Shown in pieces: positions 8,232-16,127 of a DNA stretch of 53,154 bases. Made by a program: the position numbers and the translations under genes. The notes under the pieces are model-generated. The model saw nothing but the letters and a program-made list of their open reading frames with translations. It made no database searches and was not told the origin of the DNA. Source of the stretch: an uncultured Bacteroidales bacterium (GTDB lineage Bacteria; Bacteroidota; Bacteroidia; Bacteroidales; UBA932); contig CALVDP010000010.1 of the NCBI GenBank assembly GCA_944326315.1, positions 1 to 53,154 of the forward strand. The letters are read 5' to 3'. Numbering within the stretch: position 1 is the stretch's first letter; each line of letters opens with the position of its first letter.

Positions 8232-8257
8232 CAGTCTGAACAATTATATACTGTCAT

Positions 8258-9063
8258 ATGAAAAGAATTCTTTTCTCAATCATGGTGCTCGGACTTGCGA
8301 CAGCATGTTCAAGCCATCCCAAAGAAGCGGGACAGGCCGGGGCCAAAGTCTATATGACGAGGGAAATCACGCCTGAAGCGCTTGTGAAAGTCTATGAAGC
8401 CACCGGACGTCCTGCAGAAGGACGGGTAGCTGTAAAGATCAGTACCGGAGAGCCAGGAGGCCATAATTTCCTCCAGCCTGCCCTGATAGGAGACCTCGTC
8501 CATAAGGTGAACGGGACAATCGTATCGTAGGCACACATCTTAAGAACTACGACTTCATGATAAACCTCGCCCATTTCAAGGGACATGCGATGGCCGGCTT
8601 CGGCGGGGTCATCAAGAACCAGTCCATAGGGGTGGCCTCCGCAAACGGCAAGGCATATATCCACAGCGCAGGACGCACCCAGGAAGTCGGGGAACTCTGG
8701 TCCAATGTGGATGACCAGGACGGATTCCTTGAATCCATGGCCGCAGCCGCACAGGGAGTAGCAGATTATTTCGGAGACAAGATACTTTATATCAATGTAA
8801 TGAACAATATCTCCGTCGACTGTGACTGCGATTCACACCCGGCCGATCCGGAAATGCTCGATGTAGGGATTTTCGCATCCACGGATCCTGTCGCCCTTGA
8901 CCAGGCATGCCTTGACTACGTGTATAATATGAAACCTGAGGAAGGAAACGACAACAGACCGCTGATAGAACGTATAGAAAGCCGCAACGGAAGACATACG
9001 GTCGAATATGCCGAGAAGATAGGACTTGGCACAAGGGACTACGAACTTGTGGAAATCGACTGA
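8258..9063 (+). pseudogene. DUF362-family gene with internal deletion and frameshift
   Basis: Two pieces of one DUF362 (4Fe-4S-associated) protein lie in different frames. The first, 8258-8530, has a lipoprotein signal (LATACSS) and runs through VAVKISTGEPGGHNFLQP to VNGTIVS then a stop. The second resumes in another frame at 8524 with IVGTHLKNYDFMINLAHFKGH and runs to 9063, ending normally. In family members a segment including a CNTAYGG-type motif lies between these two blocks; here it is missing, by my estimate 50-60 residues. The junction reads ATCGTATCGTA, overlapping copies of ATCGTA, as left by deletion between short repeats. A sequencing or assembly error is possible, but a one-base error would not remove the conserved middle. 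Confidence is for the deletion reading. Confidence 0.8.
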
Positions 9064-9076
9064 CAGTCCGGGACCG

Positions 9077-10486
9077 TCACTTGAGCCATTTGCGGCGGTA
9101 AAGACGGACCAGGAAGATGGCTCCGCGGAAGCATAACTCCACGCACATGGCTATCCAGACGCCTGTAAGGCCGTATTCCGGTGCAAGTACAGCCGCCAGA
9201 GTAAGCCTGACCGCCCATATGCTGCCCAGGTTCATTATGCTCGGCACCAGGGTGTCACCCACTCCTACAAACACACCGTAAACCACTATTGATGCTGCAT
9301 ACATCGGCTCGGCGAACGCCTCTATCCTGAGGATTCTGGCCCCGAGCTCCTGTACTGCAGCATCAGGTGTCATTATACCCATCATACCGTGTGCAGTGAC
9401 ATACATGACAGTCCCCATGACTGTCATCACGGCCATTCCCATGAGTACGGAAATGTGGGCGAAACGCCAGGTAAGGTCACGCCGGCGGGCGCCCATGCTC
9501 TGCCCCACCAGTGTGGTGGCAGCGTTCGATACACCGTGGCCCGGCATATAGCACAGGCTCTCCACCGTAATGGCAAATGAATTGGCGGCTATCGCCACTG
9601 TACCAAGAGGGGCGATGATGACTGTAGACATTATCTGGGCACCGCACATTATTATCCTCTCGCACCCCATCGGCAGGGCTATGCCTACAGCATTCCTGAA
9701 ACACTGCATTGTCGGTCTGAAACTGCCTTTCTCCTGGACAAGGTTCAGTTCAGGAGACCTGACACACAGGGAATAAAGCAGCATGCCAGCGACTATCATA
9801 GAGGCAAGGGCCGTACCTATGGCCGCCCCTGTCACCCCGAGCCCGGCTCCGGGCATATACAGGTCCATCCCCAGCAGATCCACGTGACGGGACGGGAAAA
9901 TCAGGAAGTAATTGAATATCACATCGAGCAGGCACATCAGAACATTGAGCATGCTCGGCGTATACATGTTGCCGCTGCTTCTCAGCATGCCGCTGGAAAG
10001 CATATTGAGCTGCAGGAACGGCAATGACATCATGTATATCAGGAAATACATAGAAGCATCATGCCTTATGGCCTCGTCACCGCCCAGCCATCCGGGAAGA
10101 GGCCCGCTGACGGCGCATCCTACGGCCGACACGACTATGCTGAACGCAAGGACCATCACCAGCGACTGTCTGAGCACGCTGCGGGCGTTGGCAGTGTCCT
10201 TGGATCCCAGAAGATGCGATACCTGTACGTAAAAACCGGTGGCGCAGGCCACAGAGATTCCCGCAAACAGCCATGTCGTGGTAGACACGAGCCCTATCGA
10301 TGCAGAAGCTTCGGCTCCAAGCGATCCCACCATAGAAGCATCTATGAACTGCATCAGTATGGATGAAAGCTGAGATATGATAGCAGGAATACTGAGCTGG
10401 ACGGTAAGCTTGAGCTGCTGTCCGAGTGTCATCGGCAGCCCGTCCTGCACCATCTTCAACAGCCTGTTCTGTCCTTTCCCTGGCAT
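9077..10486 (-). CDS. MATE-family multidrug/Na+ or H+ antiporter
   Basis: A 469-residue inner-membrane transporter with about twelve hydrophobic segments in the two-lobe MATE layout. Conserved features include LSIPAIISQLSSILMQFIDASMVG near the start, the middle LPMGCERIIMCGAQIM block and the NAATTLVGQSMGARR segment that matches VGQNLGA in family members. It exports cationic drugs or metabolites. The start codon lies seven bases downstream of the partial element copy B, and the upstream gene is the copper ATPase on the same strand; no other promoter is obvious, so it may be read through from there. Substrate not predictable. Confidence 0.92.
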   Translation of the reverse strand: MPGKGQNRLLKMVQDGLPMTLGQQLKLTVQLSIPAIISQLSSILMQFIDASMVGSLGAEASASIGLVSTTTWLFAGISVACATGFYVQVSHLLGSKDTANARSVLRQSLVMVLAFSIVVSAVGCAVSGPLPGWLGGDEAIRHDASMYFLIYMMSLPFLQLNMLSSGMLRSSGNMYTPSMLNVLMCLLDVIFNYFLIFPSRHVDLLGMDLYMPGAGLGVTGAAIGTALASMIVAGMLLYSLCVRSPELNLVQEKGSFRPTMQCFRNAVGIALPMGCERIIMCGAQIMSTVIIAPLGTVAIAANSFAITVESLCYMPGHGVSNAATTLVGQSMGARRRDLTWRFAHISVLMGMAVMTVMGTVMYVTAHGMMGIMTPDAAVQELGARILRIEAFAEPMYAASIVVYGVFVGVGDTLVPSIMNLGSIWAVRLTLAAVLAPEYGLTGVWIAMCVELCFRGAIFLVRLYRRKWLK

Positions 10487-10493
10487 ATTACAT

Positions 10494-10572
10494 TAACGAT
10501 TTCTTCGAAATCTCTTTTCCTTTTTCGTGTCACCCTCTTAAATTCTCCCCTGCATATGGGAGAACTTACATC
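10494..10572 (-). repeat. Copy B of the dispersed element (partial, 79 bp)
   Basis: Contains the GATTTC-TTC-GAAATC palindrome, the CTTTTTCGTGTCACCCTCTTAAATT block and the CTCCCC..GGGAG hairpin, ending in GAGAACTTACATC like copy C. Both ends of the full element are absent. The palindrome side faces the MATE start codon seven bases away, the same orientation as all other copies. It fills the gap between the copper ATPase stop and the MATE gene. Confidence 0.85.
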
Positions 10573-10579
10573 CTATACG

Positions 10580-13120
10580 TCATTCGTGCAGGATATATTC
10601 GCCAGCCTCTTCACTTACCTGCTTCTGCAGTTCGTCCAGGGTGTATGATTTGCCGTTCTCAAACTCGACCACAGCTACAGGAGGGTCGAGAGTGACAGAT
10701 GCAGTTACCCCTTCAAGAGCATTCAATGCCTTTTCTACATGTTTGCGGCAATTGTTGCACATCATGCCGTCTACCTTATATTCCTTCCTCATAATAATAT
10801 TATTATTGGTTTTCGTGATATTATTGGTTTTCGGTTGTTTGTCTTCACATAGTCCATCCTGACACCGTACTTCACTGACGGCACGGTCCATACCGAGGCT
10901 TTTTCCTTTCAACCTCAAGCTGTTGCTTACGACACTCACACTGCTGAATGCCATTGCCGCTCCGGCAATCATCGGATTAAGGAGGAAACCGTTCAACGGA
11001 TACAGCACACCGGCAGCTATCGGCACGCCTATAATATTATATATGAATGCCCAGAAAAGATTCTGCCTGATAGTACGCACTGTCAGCCGGGAAAGCTGCA
11101 GGGCCTCGGGAATTTTGGAAAGATCGGAGGAAATGATTGTCATGTTGGCCACATCCATGGCTATATCGCTGCCGTTCCCCATCGCTATGCTGAGATCAGC
11201 CATGGCAAGGGCGGCACTGTCATTTATCCCGTCACCGGCCATAGCCACCTTATGTCCCTGCTTCTGGAGCGAGGCGACAAAACCGGCCTTGTCCTGCGGC
11301 AGGATTCCGGCCTTGTAATGCCTTATGCCTGTCATCGACGCCACTGCAGCAGCTGTCTTCTCATTGTCGCCGGTAAGCATCCATACATCGATACCCTGTT
11401 TCTGCAGCAATGACACAGCCTCTGCAGAGCCCTGCTTGACCTTGTCTGTGACACCTGCCACGGCCAGTGCCTTTCCGTTCCCTGCAAACCATATTACAGT
11501 GTTGGCTTCCTCCTCCATCGCGGAGGCCGCCTCGTCAAGCATGGTGTCTATCATGACTCCATTGTCTGTCATGAGTTTCCTGTTTCCGGCAAGATACATT
11601 TCACTTCCATGCATGGCACTTATACCTGCGCCGGTAATACTCCGGAACCCGTCAAGAGATACATTTCCGGCAGAAGCCAGATACCGGGACACGGCATCGG
11701 CAAGCGGATGCTCAGACATCTTCTCCATGCCGGACAGAATGCCTTCAAGTATGCCGCGCCTCCCGTCTGTCACGTCCGGAGCCCAGACAAGCCTGGAGAC
11801 TTCCGGCCTGCCTTCCGTCAATGTCCCTGTCTTGTCGACGACCAACACATCCACTTTCCTGGCCGTCTCAAGGCTCTCCGCATCCTTGATCAGTATTCCG
11901 AGTCCGGCTCCCTTGCCAATACCGGTCATGATGGCGGTAGGGGTCGCAAGGCCGAGGGCGCACGGACATGCAATAATCAGCACTGTCACCATGGCGAGAA
12001 GACCGTGTGTGAAACCGTTCTCGGGATCAAGGAGAATCCACATTACCAGAGACAGGACCGATATTCCCATAATGACAGGTACGAATACTGCCGCTATCCT
12101 GTCCACGAGTTTCTGCACAGGGGCCTTGCTGCCCTGGGCATCCTGCACCATGGCGATTATCCTGGACAGAAGCGTGTCCGCCCCGACCTTGTCCGCCCTG
12201 AAGCGGAAACTTCCCTTCTGGTTTATCGTGCCGGCATATACTCTGGCACCTTCTTCCTTGAGCACCGGGACCGGCTCACCGCTGAGCATGCTCTCGTCCA
12301 GATATGAAGCTCCCGAGGTCACCGTTCCGTCCACAGCCACCCGTTCGCCCGGTCTCACGACAATGATGTCTCCAGCACATATCGCGGAGACCGGTATCTC
12401 GCGGTATCCGTCACCGTCCACGACCGAGACCGTCCTCGGCTGCAGTCCCATAAGCTTTTTCACGGCATCAGACGTGCTGCCTTTCGCACGTTCTTCCAGA
12501 AGCCTGCCAAGAAGTATGAAGGCAATAATCACACTTGATGCCTCGAAATAGACGTGAGGCTCGATGCCTCTTGACAGCCAGAAATCCGGATAAAGCATGT
12601 TGAATACACTGAACAGATATGCTATGCCAGTACTGCATGCCACCAGAGTGTCCATGTTGGCGGTACGGTGCTTCAGCTGTTTCCATGCACCGGCATAGAA
12701 GCCTCTTCCGAGCCAGAAGACAACAGGTGTTGACAATACCCACATCACAAGATTCGCATAAGGCCTGTCCATGAAAAACATCCCCGTTACGGCTACAGGA
12801 AGGGAAAGCAGGATGGCCCATACAGTCCTGCGCCTTAGTGAGACATACCTCTTCCTGCGGGCCTTCTCCGCCTCATCTTCCATGTCTGCCCCACTGTCCA
12901 CGAGAAGGTCGTATCCGGCGTCGCGGACAGCCTTTTTCAAGGTTTCAGGACTGCATAAAGTGCTGTCATACTCCACAGAAGCCACGGATGAAGCATAATT
13001 CACCGATGCGCACACCACTCCCGGCTGCTGCCCGAGAGTCTTCTCCACCCGGGAGGCACAGGCTGCGCAACTCATTCCCAGAACAGGGAAGTTACCCTTT
13101 CCCATTTTCTTTTCAGCCAT
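10580..13120 (-). CDS. Copper P1B-type ATPase fused to a C-terminal CopZ-like domain
   Basis: An 846-residue protein. N-terminal metal-binding domain (MSCAACASR, residues about 16-24), then a P1B ATPase with the CPCALGLATP membrane motif, DKTGTLTEG phosphorylation site, HPLAD and GDGINDSAAL: a copper exporter in the CopA group. After the usual end (LRLKGKSLGM) a linker rich in Asn, Ile and Thr leads in frame to MRKEYKVDGMMCNNCRKHVE, a complete 70-residue CopZ-like domain that in related bacteria is a separate gene. The linker DNA holds a tandem duplication (AAAACCAATAAT twice) and an internal ATG at 10792-10790, so separate translation of the last 70 residues is also possible. Promoter box at 13143-13150. 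Confidence 0.9.
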   Translation of the reverse strand: MAEKKMGKGNFPVLGMSCAACASRVEKTLGQQPGVVCASVNYASSVASVEYDSTLCSPETLKKAVRDAGYDLLVDSGADMEDEAEKARRKRYVSLRRRTVWAILLSLPVAVTGMFFMDRPYANLVMWVLSTPVVFWLGRGFYAGAWKQLKHRTANMDTLVACSTGIAYLFSVFNMLYPDFWLSRGIEPHVYFEASSVIIAFILLGRLLEERAKGSTSDAVKKLMGLQPRTVSVVDGDGYREIPVSAICAGDIIVVRPGERVAVDGTVTSGASYLDESMLSGEPVPVLKEEGARVYAGTINQKGSFRFRADKVGADTLLSRIIAMVQDAQGSKAPVQKLVDRIAAVFVPVIMGISVLSLVMWILLDPENGFTHGLLAMVTVLIIACPCALGLATPTAIMTGIGKGAGLGILIKDAESLETARKVDVLVVDKTGTLTEGRPEVSRLVWAPDVTDGRRGILEGILSGMEKMSEHPLADAVSRYLASAGNVSLDGFRSITGAGISAMHGSEMYLAGNRKLMTDNGVMIDTMLDEAASAMEEEANTVIWFAGNGKALAVAGVTDKVKQGSAEAVSLLQKQGIDVWMLTGDNEKTAAAVASMTGIRHYKAGILPQDKAGFVASLQKQGHKVAMAGDGINDSAALAMADLSIAMGNGSDIAMDVANMTIISSDLSKIPEALQLSRLTVRTIRQNLFWAFIYNIIGVPIAAGVLYPLNGFLLNPMIAGAAMAFSSVSVVSNSLRLKGKSLGMDRAVSEVRCQDGLCEDKQPKTNNITKTNNNIIMRKEYKVDGMMCNNCRKHVEKALNALEGVTASVTLDPPVAVVEFENGKSYTLDELQKQVSEEAGEYILHE

Positions 13121-13142
13121 TGTCCTATTGTCAAAAACATTG

Positions 13143-13150
13143 CAAAATTA
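13143..13150 (-). promoter_or_regulatory. Promoter -7 box for the copper ATPase
   Basis: Minus strand TAATTTTG, 22 bases before the ATG. No clear metal-regulator operator is seen nearby. Confidence 0.5.
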
Positions 13151-13237
13151 ATCAAAAAGTCCTGCAACCAGGTTTTATCATGTAGGTGACTCCCCACCAG
13201 TAAACATCAGGAAACAGACAGTACGGGTGCGACAGAC

Positions 13238-13274
13238 AAAAAATATGGGACCGGCTGTCCTCAGCCAATCCCAT
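13238..13274 (-). terminator. Rho-independent terminator of the Hc1-like gene
   Basis: Minus strand: ATGGGA-tt-GGCTG, loop AGGA, CAGCC-gg-TCCCAT, followed by ATTTTTTG. A two-part stem with a clean T run, 26 bases after the stop of the histone-like gene. Confidence 0.9.
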
Positions 13275-13299
13275 AGAAATAAATTTCGTTGCGGAAAAG

Positions 13300-13473
13300 T
13301 TATTTAGAACTCTCGACAGAGACTTTTCTAAATTCTTTCATCATCTTCATGATGTTCAAGGCTGCCTTGCGTGCACGTGCTCCCGCTGCCTTGTTGCCTT
13401 TCTCAACCTGAGCATCAGCATTTGCTGCAAATACCTCATACTCTGCCTTGATCTGATCTACAAGCTCTTTCAT
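13300..13473 (-). CDS. Histone H1-like (Hc1) DNA-binding protein
   Basis: A 57-residue ORF too short for common length cut-offs. It starts MKELVDQIKAEYEVF, has the family's EKGNKAAGARARKAAL core and ends FRKVSVESSK. This is the Hc1-like nucleoid protein found in most Bacteroidota. The small basic centre flanked by helical segments is expected to bind DNA without sequence preference. It is followed by a strong terminator and preceded by an inverted repeat that overlaps its likely promoter, so it is a single-gene unit. Assignment rests on recognising the family sequence; the reading frame is complete and closed by TAA. Confidence 0.9.
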   Translation of the reverse strand: MKELVDQIKAEYEVFAANADAQVEKGNKAAGARARKAALNIMKMMKEFRKVSVESSK

Positions 13474-13510
13474 TTCTGTTTAAAATTATTATGTTAAACT
13501 TTAAGTTCCA

Positions 13511-13527
13511 TAACTTTCCGAAAGTTA
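13511..13527 (-). promoter_or_regulatory. Inverted repeat overlapping the likely Hc1 -7 box
   Basis: TAACTTT-CCG-AAAGTTA is a perfect 7-bp inverted repeat. Its minus-strand reading TAACTTTC (13527-13520) matches TAnnTTTG in seven of eight bases, 46 bases before the ATG. It could be an operator or a leader hairpin. Confidence 0.35.
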
Positions 13528-13581
13528 GGCAATAAAAACCGAAAAACCAAATAAAAATGTGCTGACAGTCTGTCCGATACG

Positions 13582-14343
13582 TCAAAATGTCCATTTGAGC
13601 GCAATTGTCGGAATGACAAAAAAACCGGACTGTACGAAATTACTGCTTATTTCCACTTCCGTACCGATACTCAGGTTGAAATCCTGCAGACCTTCAAGCG
13701 TATTGAAGTTATACCACAGCTGCGGTTCGGCAAGGAATATGAAATCTGTCCCGTCCGCCCCGCTGTGTGCAGTGACCTGCCACGGTCTGTTCTCCATCCA
13801 GAAGTCTGCAAAACCGCTGAACAGGAAGCGTCCCTGCCAGAAATTCACGTTCCAGGTAGCCGTCACCTGGAAATTGTGAGGGTTTTTCATATTTCTCGGG
13901 ATTGCCTTATACATGACAGCCAGAGAGAATGTGCGGCTCATGTCCCTGCTCGCAAGCTGCCAGTCCGGACCGGCAAGCCAGGCATCGTCATATGCACCTG
14001 TACCGGATCCGGGTCCCTGGATGTCAAGGCCGCCATTGTATTCAACATGTACGGAAACAGGTATGTCCCAGAACCTGAGATTCCTCGAAATCTCCCAATA
14101 TGCACCGAGCACGCCACCGTCCCCTGTCTTGCTGCCATAGTTCATGTCCACGAAGAAAAATGTGCTGCCCCACTTGTCCGGGCGAAACATTTCCACTGTT
14201 GTGGTCATCCGGGGACGGTATTCCGTAATGTTCCCTCCCCTGCCGTAAAGCAATTTGCCGAAATCGTAGTGAAACTGGATATCCTGCGCTGAAGACGATA
14301 CAGCTCCTGCCAGGATGGCTGAAATAAAAAGAACTTTTTTCAT
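13582..14343 (-). CDS. DUF5020-family outer-membrane protein
   Basis: A 253-residue protein with a signal peptide (LAGAVSSSAQ) and then alternating aromatic/polar strands ending in a C-terminal Phe (ALKWTF), the mark of an outer-membrane beta barrel. Sequence features such as IQFHYDFGKLLY and FFFVDMNYG recall DUF5020, which is distantly related to the nucleoside channel Tsx. It follows the porin gene after 57 bases on the same strand, with a GTGCAG/CTGCAC hairpin between, so both barrels are likely co-transcribed and may serve uptake of a common small solute. Substrate unknown. Confidence 0.8.
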   Translation of the reverse strand: MKKVLFISAILAGAVSSSAQDIQFHYDFGKLLYGRGGNITEYRPRMTTTVEMFRPDKWGSTFFFVDMNYGSKTGDGGVLGAYWEISRNLRFWDIPVSVHVEYNGGLDIQGPGSGTGAYDDAWLAGPDWQLASRDMSRTFSLAVMYKAIPRNMKNPHNFQVTATWNVNFWQGRFLFSGFADFWMENRPWQVTAHSGADGTDFIFLAEPQLWYNFNTLEGLQDFNLSIGTEVEISSNFVQSGFFVIPTIALKWTF

Positions 14344-14400
14344 AAATGGTGTTTTGATTGTTTATGTGCAGGTTCCCCGACTGCACCTTTATGTCTGCCG

Positions 14401-15828
14401 TCAGAAGGTGAATCTCACCATCATCTGGATGCGGTGGTTCGTGACCCAGTGAAGGTTGTCCCTTGCAAGCCCCGTGTCGGCATCCAGATACTTCTTCCCC
14501 GGAGTATCTTCGAAGACCGTGTATTCGCCATATCTGGCACTTGTGATATTCCATTCGAGGGCCAGCGTGAATTTCCCTATGTTATAAGCGACGGTAGGGA
14601 TTACACGCCACATCTCATTCAGATTGGAGAATCCGTTTCCATTGAAATACAGGTTGTCTGCATCCGTATAGTTTCTGCCGCCCGACGTCTTGTCTGTCAC
14701 TAAAGAAGCATTGTTGTCGTAAAGAGGATTGTCCGTACCCAGATTCTTGATATAACCGCCCATCAGCATGACCTGCCATTTTTTTCCGTATGATACCGAA
14801 GCCCATGTTGACGAAGCATATAGCGGAACATATTCCCAGTGGCCGTCAACTCCGTTGTCTCTGTACGAGACTCCGTATCCGCTCATTATATTCATATGTT
14901 CGCCTCCCTCGCTCAGCACGCTCTTGGCCTTGGCCTCGAACTTGCCCTTCCTGTACTGGAGGAAAAGATAATAGCTCATGGTAGTGATCCTGTCGGAAAC
15001 CTTGACCGTCACCCCCTGGCTGTTGAGGCCTGTCCTCCGCGGCTTGATGCTGAGGATGTCCACTCCGGCCCTTGCCAGGAAGCCGCCTGCAGTCTTGTAT
15101 GTCAGGCCGATATAAGCCTCAGGAGTGCATGAATATTTAATGTATTTGGCAGAAGCGCCGTCCGGACCTGCCGACTGGTACTGCATCTGCCACAATGCAG
15201 CCGCAGAAATCATGAAATGGCTGCCCAATGATGCATCCATGAGCACCTGCGGGGTGCGGCTGAACGGATTGAACGGGGCTCCGGTCTCCAGTGAAGTCAC
15301 ATGAGGCTGGTCTGCCGCCATCGGATGCCATGCCTGGCCCATCTTCAGGGCCACGGCCGCCCTGTTCTCCCTGCCCATCGGAAGGTCATCCCAGCCGATT
15401 GTAAGATATGCCTGACGGAGACGGAGCTGCGCCGTACCGTTTATCTTGTCTGTAAGGCCGGCGTAGAAGTCTGTCTCCACCTTGCCGCCGAAGCTTGTAT
15501 GTCCGATCCTGTAGCCGCCGATATCCACCCCGAGCCTTGTAGTAAGGGCCAGGAATCTGAAGGAGGTCTGGCTGTTCAGGTCCTGTGACCCGTCCTCGTT
15601 CATGTCCACGTCCTTCGGCAGATAATAGAAAAGGTCACCCGTACCTGCGACGCTTTCCCTCGTATCGAATGCGAAAAAGTTGCGGACGAACCCGTAGAAC
15701 TTGAAATGGTTTTTCAATTCACCGGACACAGGATTGTTCCCCTCCCTGGTTTCCGGAATTTCCCCGGCACGCACCGCCATGCAGGATACTGATGCGGTCA
15801 GCAGCAATACAGCAATTATCCTTTTCAT
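14401..15828 (-). CDS. Outer-membrane porin-like beta-barrel protein
   Basis: A 475-residue barrel: signal peptide (IIAVLLLTASVSCMAVRAGE), then FKFYGFVRNFFAFDTR and repeated amphipathic strands, closing with a terminal Phe (MMVRFTF). It resembles the DcaP-like/phosphate-selective-porin group of Bacteroidota. I chose the ATG at 15828; an upstream in-frame ATG (15876) lies inside the mobile element and would only add the translated hairpin. The start is 12 bases from copy C, which was inserted between this gene and its promoter at 16109-16116. Likely forms an operon with the DUF5020 gene. Specific cargo cannot be told. Confidence 0.8.
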   Translation of the reverse strand: MKRIIAVLLLTASVSCMAVRAGEIPETREGNNPVSGELKNHFKFYGFVRNFFAFDTRESVAGTGDLFYYLPKDVDMNEDGSQDLNSQTSFRFLALTTRLGVDIGGYRIGHTSFGGKVETDFYAGLTDKINGTAQLRLRQAYLTIGWDDLPMGRENRAAVALKMGQAWHPMAADQPHVTSLETGAPFNPFSRTPQVLMDASLGSHFMISAAALWQMQYQSAGPDGASAKYIKYSCTPEAYIGLTYKTAGGFLARAGVDILSIKPRRTGLNSQGVTVKVSDRITTMSYYLFLQYRKGKFEAKAKSVLSEGGEHMNIMSGYGVSYRDNGVDGHWEYVPLYASSTWASVSYGKKWQVMLMGGYIKNLGTDNPLYDNNASLVTDKTSGGRNYTDADNLYFNGNGFSNLNEMWRVIPTVAYNIGKFTLALEWNITSARYGEYTVFEDTPGKKYLDADTGLARDNLHWVTNHRIQMMVRFTF

Positions 15829-15840
15829 TTCCTGTTTGTT

Positions 15841-16039
15841 AACGTCAGTTCGACGAATTATTATGTTCAGTATCAAAGATTCCGTCGAACTGACGTTACG
15901 ATTTCTTCGAAATCCATTTCCTTTTTCGTGTCACCCCTCTTAAATTCTCCCCTGCGTAGGGGAGAACTTACATCGGACTTCGTCCTCCATAGAGGTAATT
16001 CTATGAAATTCATTCCATTCATTTCATCGAATTCACGTT
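15841..16039 (-). repeat. Copy C of the dispersed element (complete, 199 bp)
   Basis: Plus strand opens with AACGTCAGTTCGAC, 29 bases, GTCGAACTGACGTT (a 14-bp inverted repeat), then GATTTCTTCGAAATC, the TTCTCCCCT-GCGT-AGGGGAGAA hairpin, GGACTTCGTCC, and ends CATCGAATTCACGTT. GTTTGTT stands directly on both sides (15834-15840 and 16040-16046), a 7-bp target duplication. The element separates the porin start from its promoter. Confidence 0.95.
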
Positions 16040-16054
16040 GTTTGTTATATACAT

Positions 16055-16108
16055 CACAAGACACGGGACCGAGCCGAAATCCAATTCGACACAGCCCCGT
16101 GTCTTGTG
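16055..16108 (-). other. Large stem-loop between the SLC13 stop and element copy C
   Basis: A perfect 13-bp stem (CACAAGACACGGG/CCCGTGTCTTGTG) around a 28-base interior with a second stem (GTCGAA/TTCGGC on the minus strand). It directly follows the -7 box at 16109-16116, so it would form the 5' end of the porin mRNA; no T run follows it, so a terminator role for the SLC13 operon is less likely but possible. Confidence 0.6.
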
Positions 16109-16116
16109 CAAAGATA
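16109..16116 (-). promoter_or_regulatory. Promoter -7 box for porin-DUF5020
   Basis: Minus strand TATCTTTG, a full consensus match. Without the 199-bp insertion it would be about 75 bases before the porin ATG; with it the leader is about 270 bases. Confidence 0.6.
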
Positions 16117-16127
16117 GGGTATTTTTT

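Larger units (their letters stand above)
7950..8257. other. Divergent intergenic region between pectinesterase and DUF362 genes
   Basis: About 300 bases with no gene. It holds two diverging TAnnTTTG boxes (minus 8006-8013 TATATTTG, plus 8224-8231 TAATTTTG). Nothing else recognisable lies between about 8050 and 8220. Confidence 0.6.

Noticed and set aside
8258-9063. Programmed frameshifting in the DUF362 gene
   Set aside because: A slippery site would keep all family blocks; here the conserved middle block is missing, which a ribosomal shift cannot explain.
11325-12551. A 408-codon open frame on the plus strand inside the copper ATPase gene
   Set aside because: It is antisense to a complete P-type ATPase with all motifs; its composition (Ser/Pro/Thr-rich) is typical of a shadow frame. 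The same holds for other long antisense frames in bamA, korA, ppdK and the alpha-2-macroglobulin gene.
15841-15898. The 14-bp inverted repeats as an invertible promoter switch
   Set aside because: The 29-base core has the same orientation relative to the rest of the element in all four copies that have it, and contains no TAnnTTTG box on either strand.
15873-16064. A short ORF across the element (containing LRRGEFKRGDTKKE) that recurs in several copies
   Set aside because: Copies E, F and D carry an in-frame stop at the TATAG palindrome, the long form breaks the frame, and the peptide looks like translated hairpins. Conservation is at DNA level, so I treat it as non-coding.
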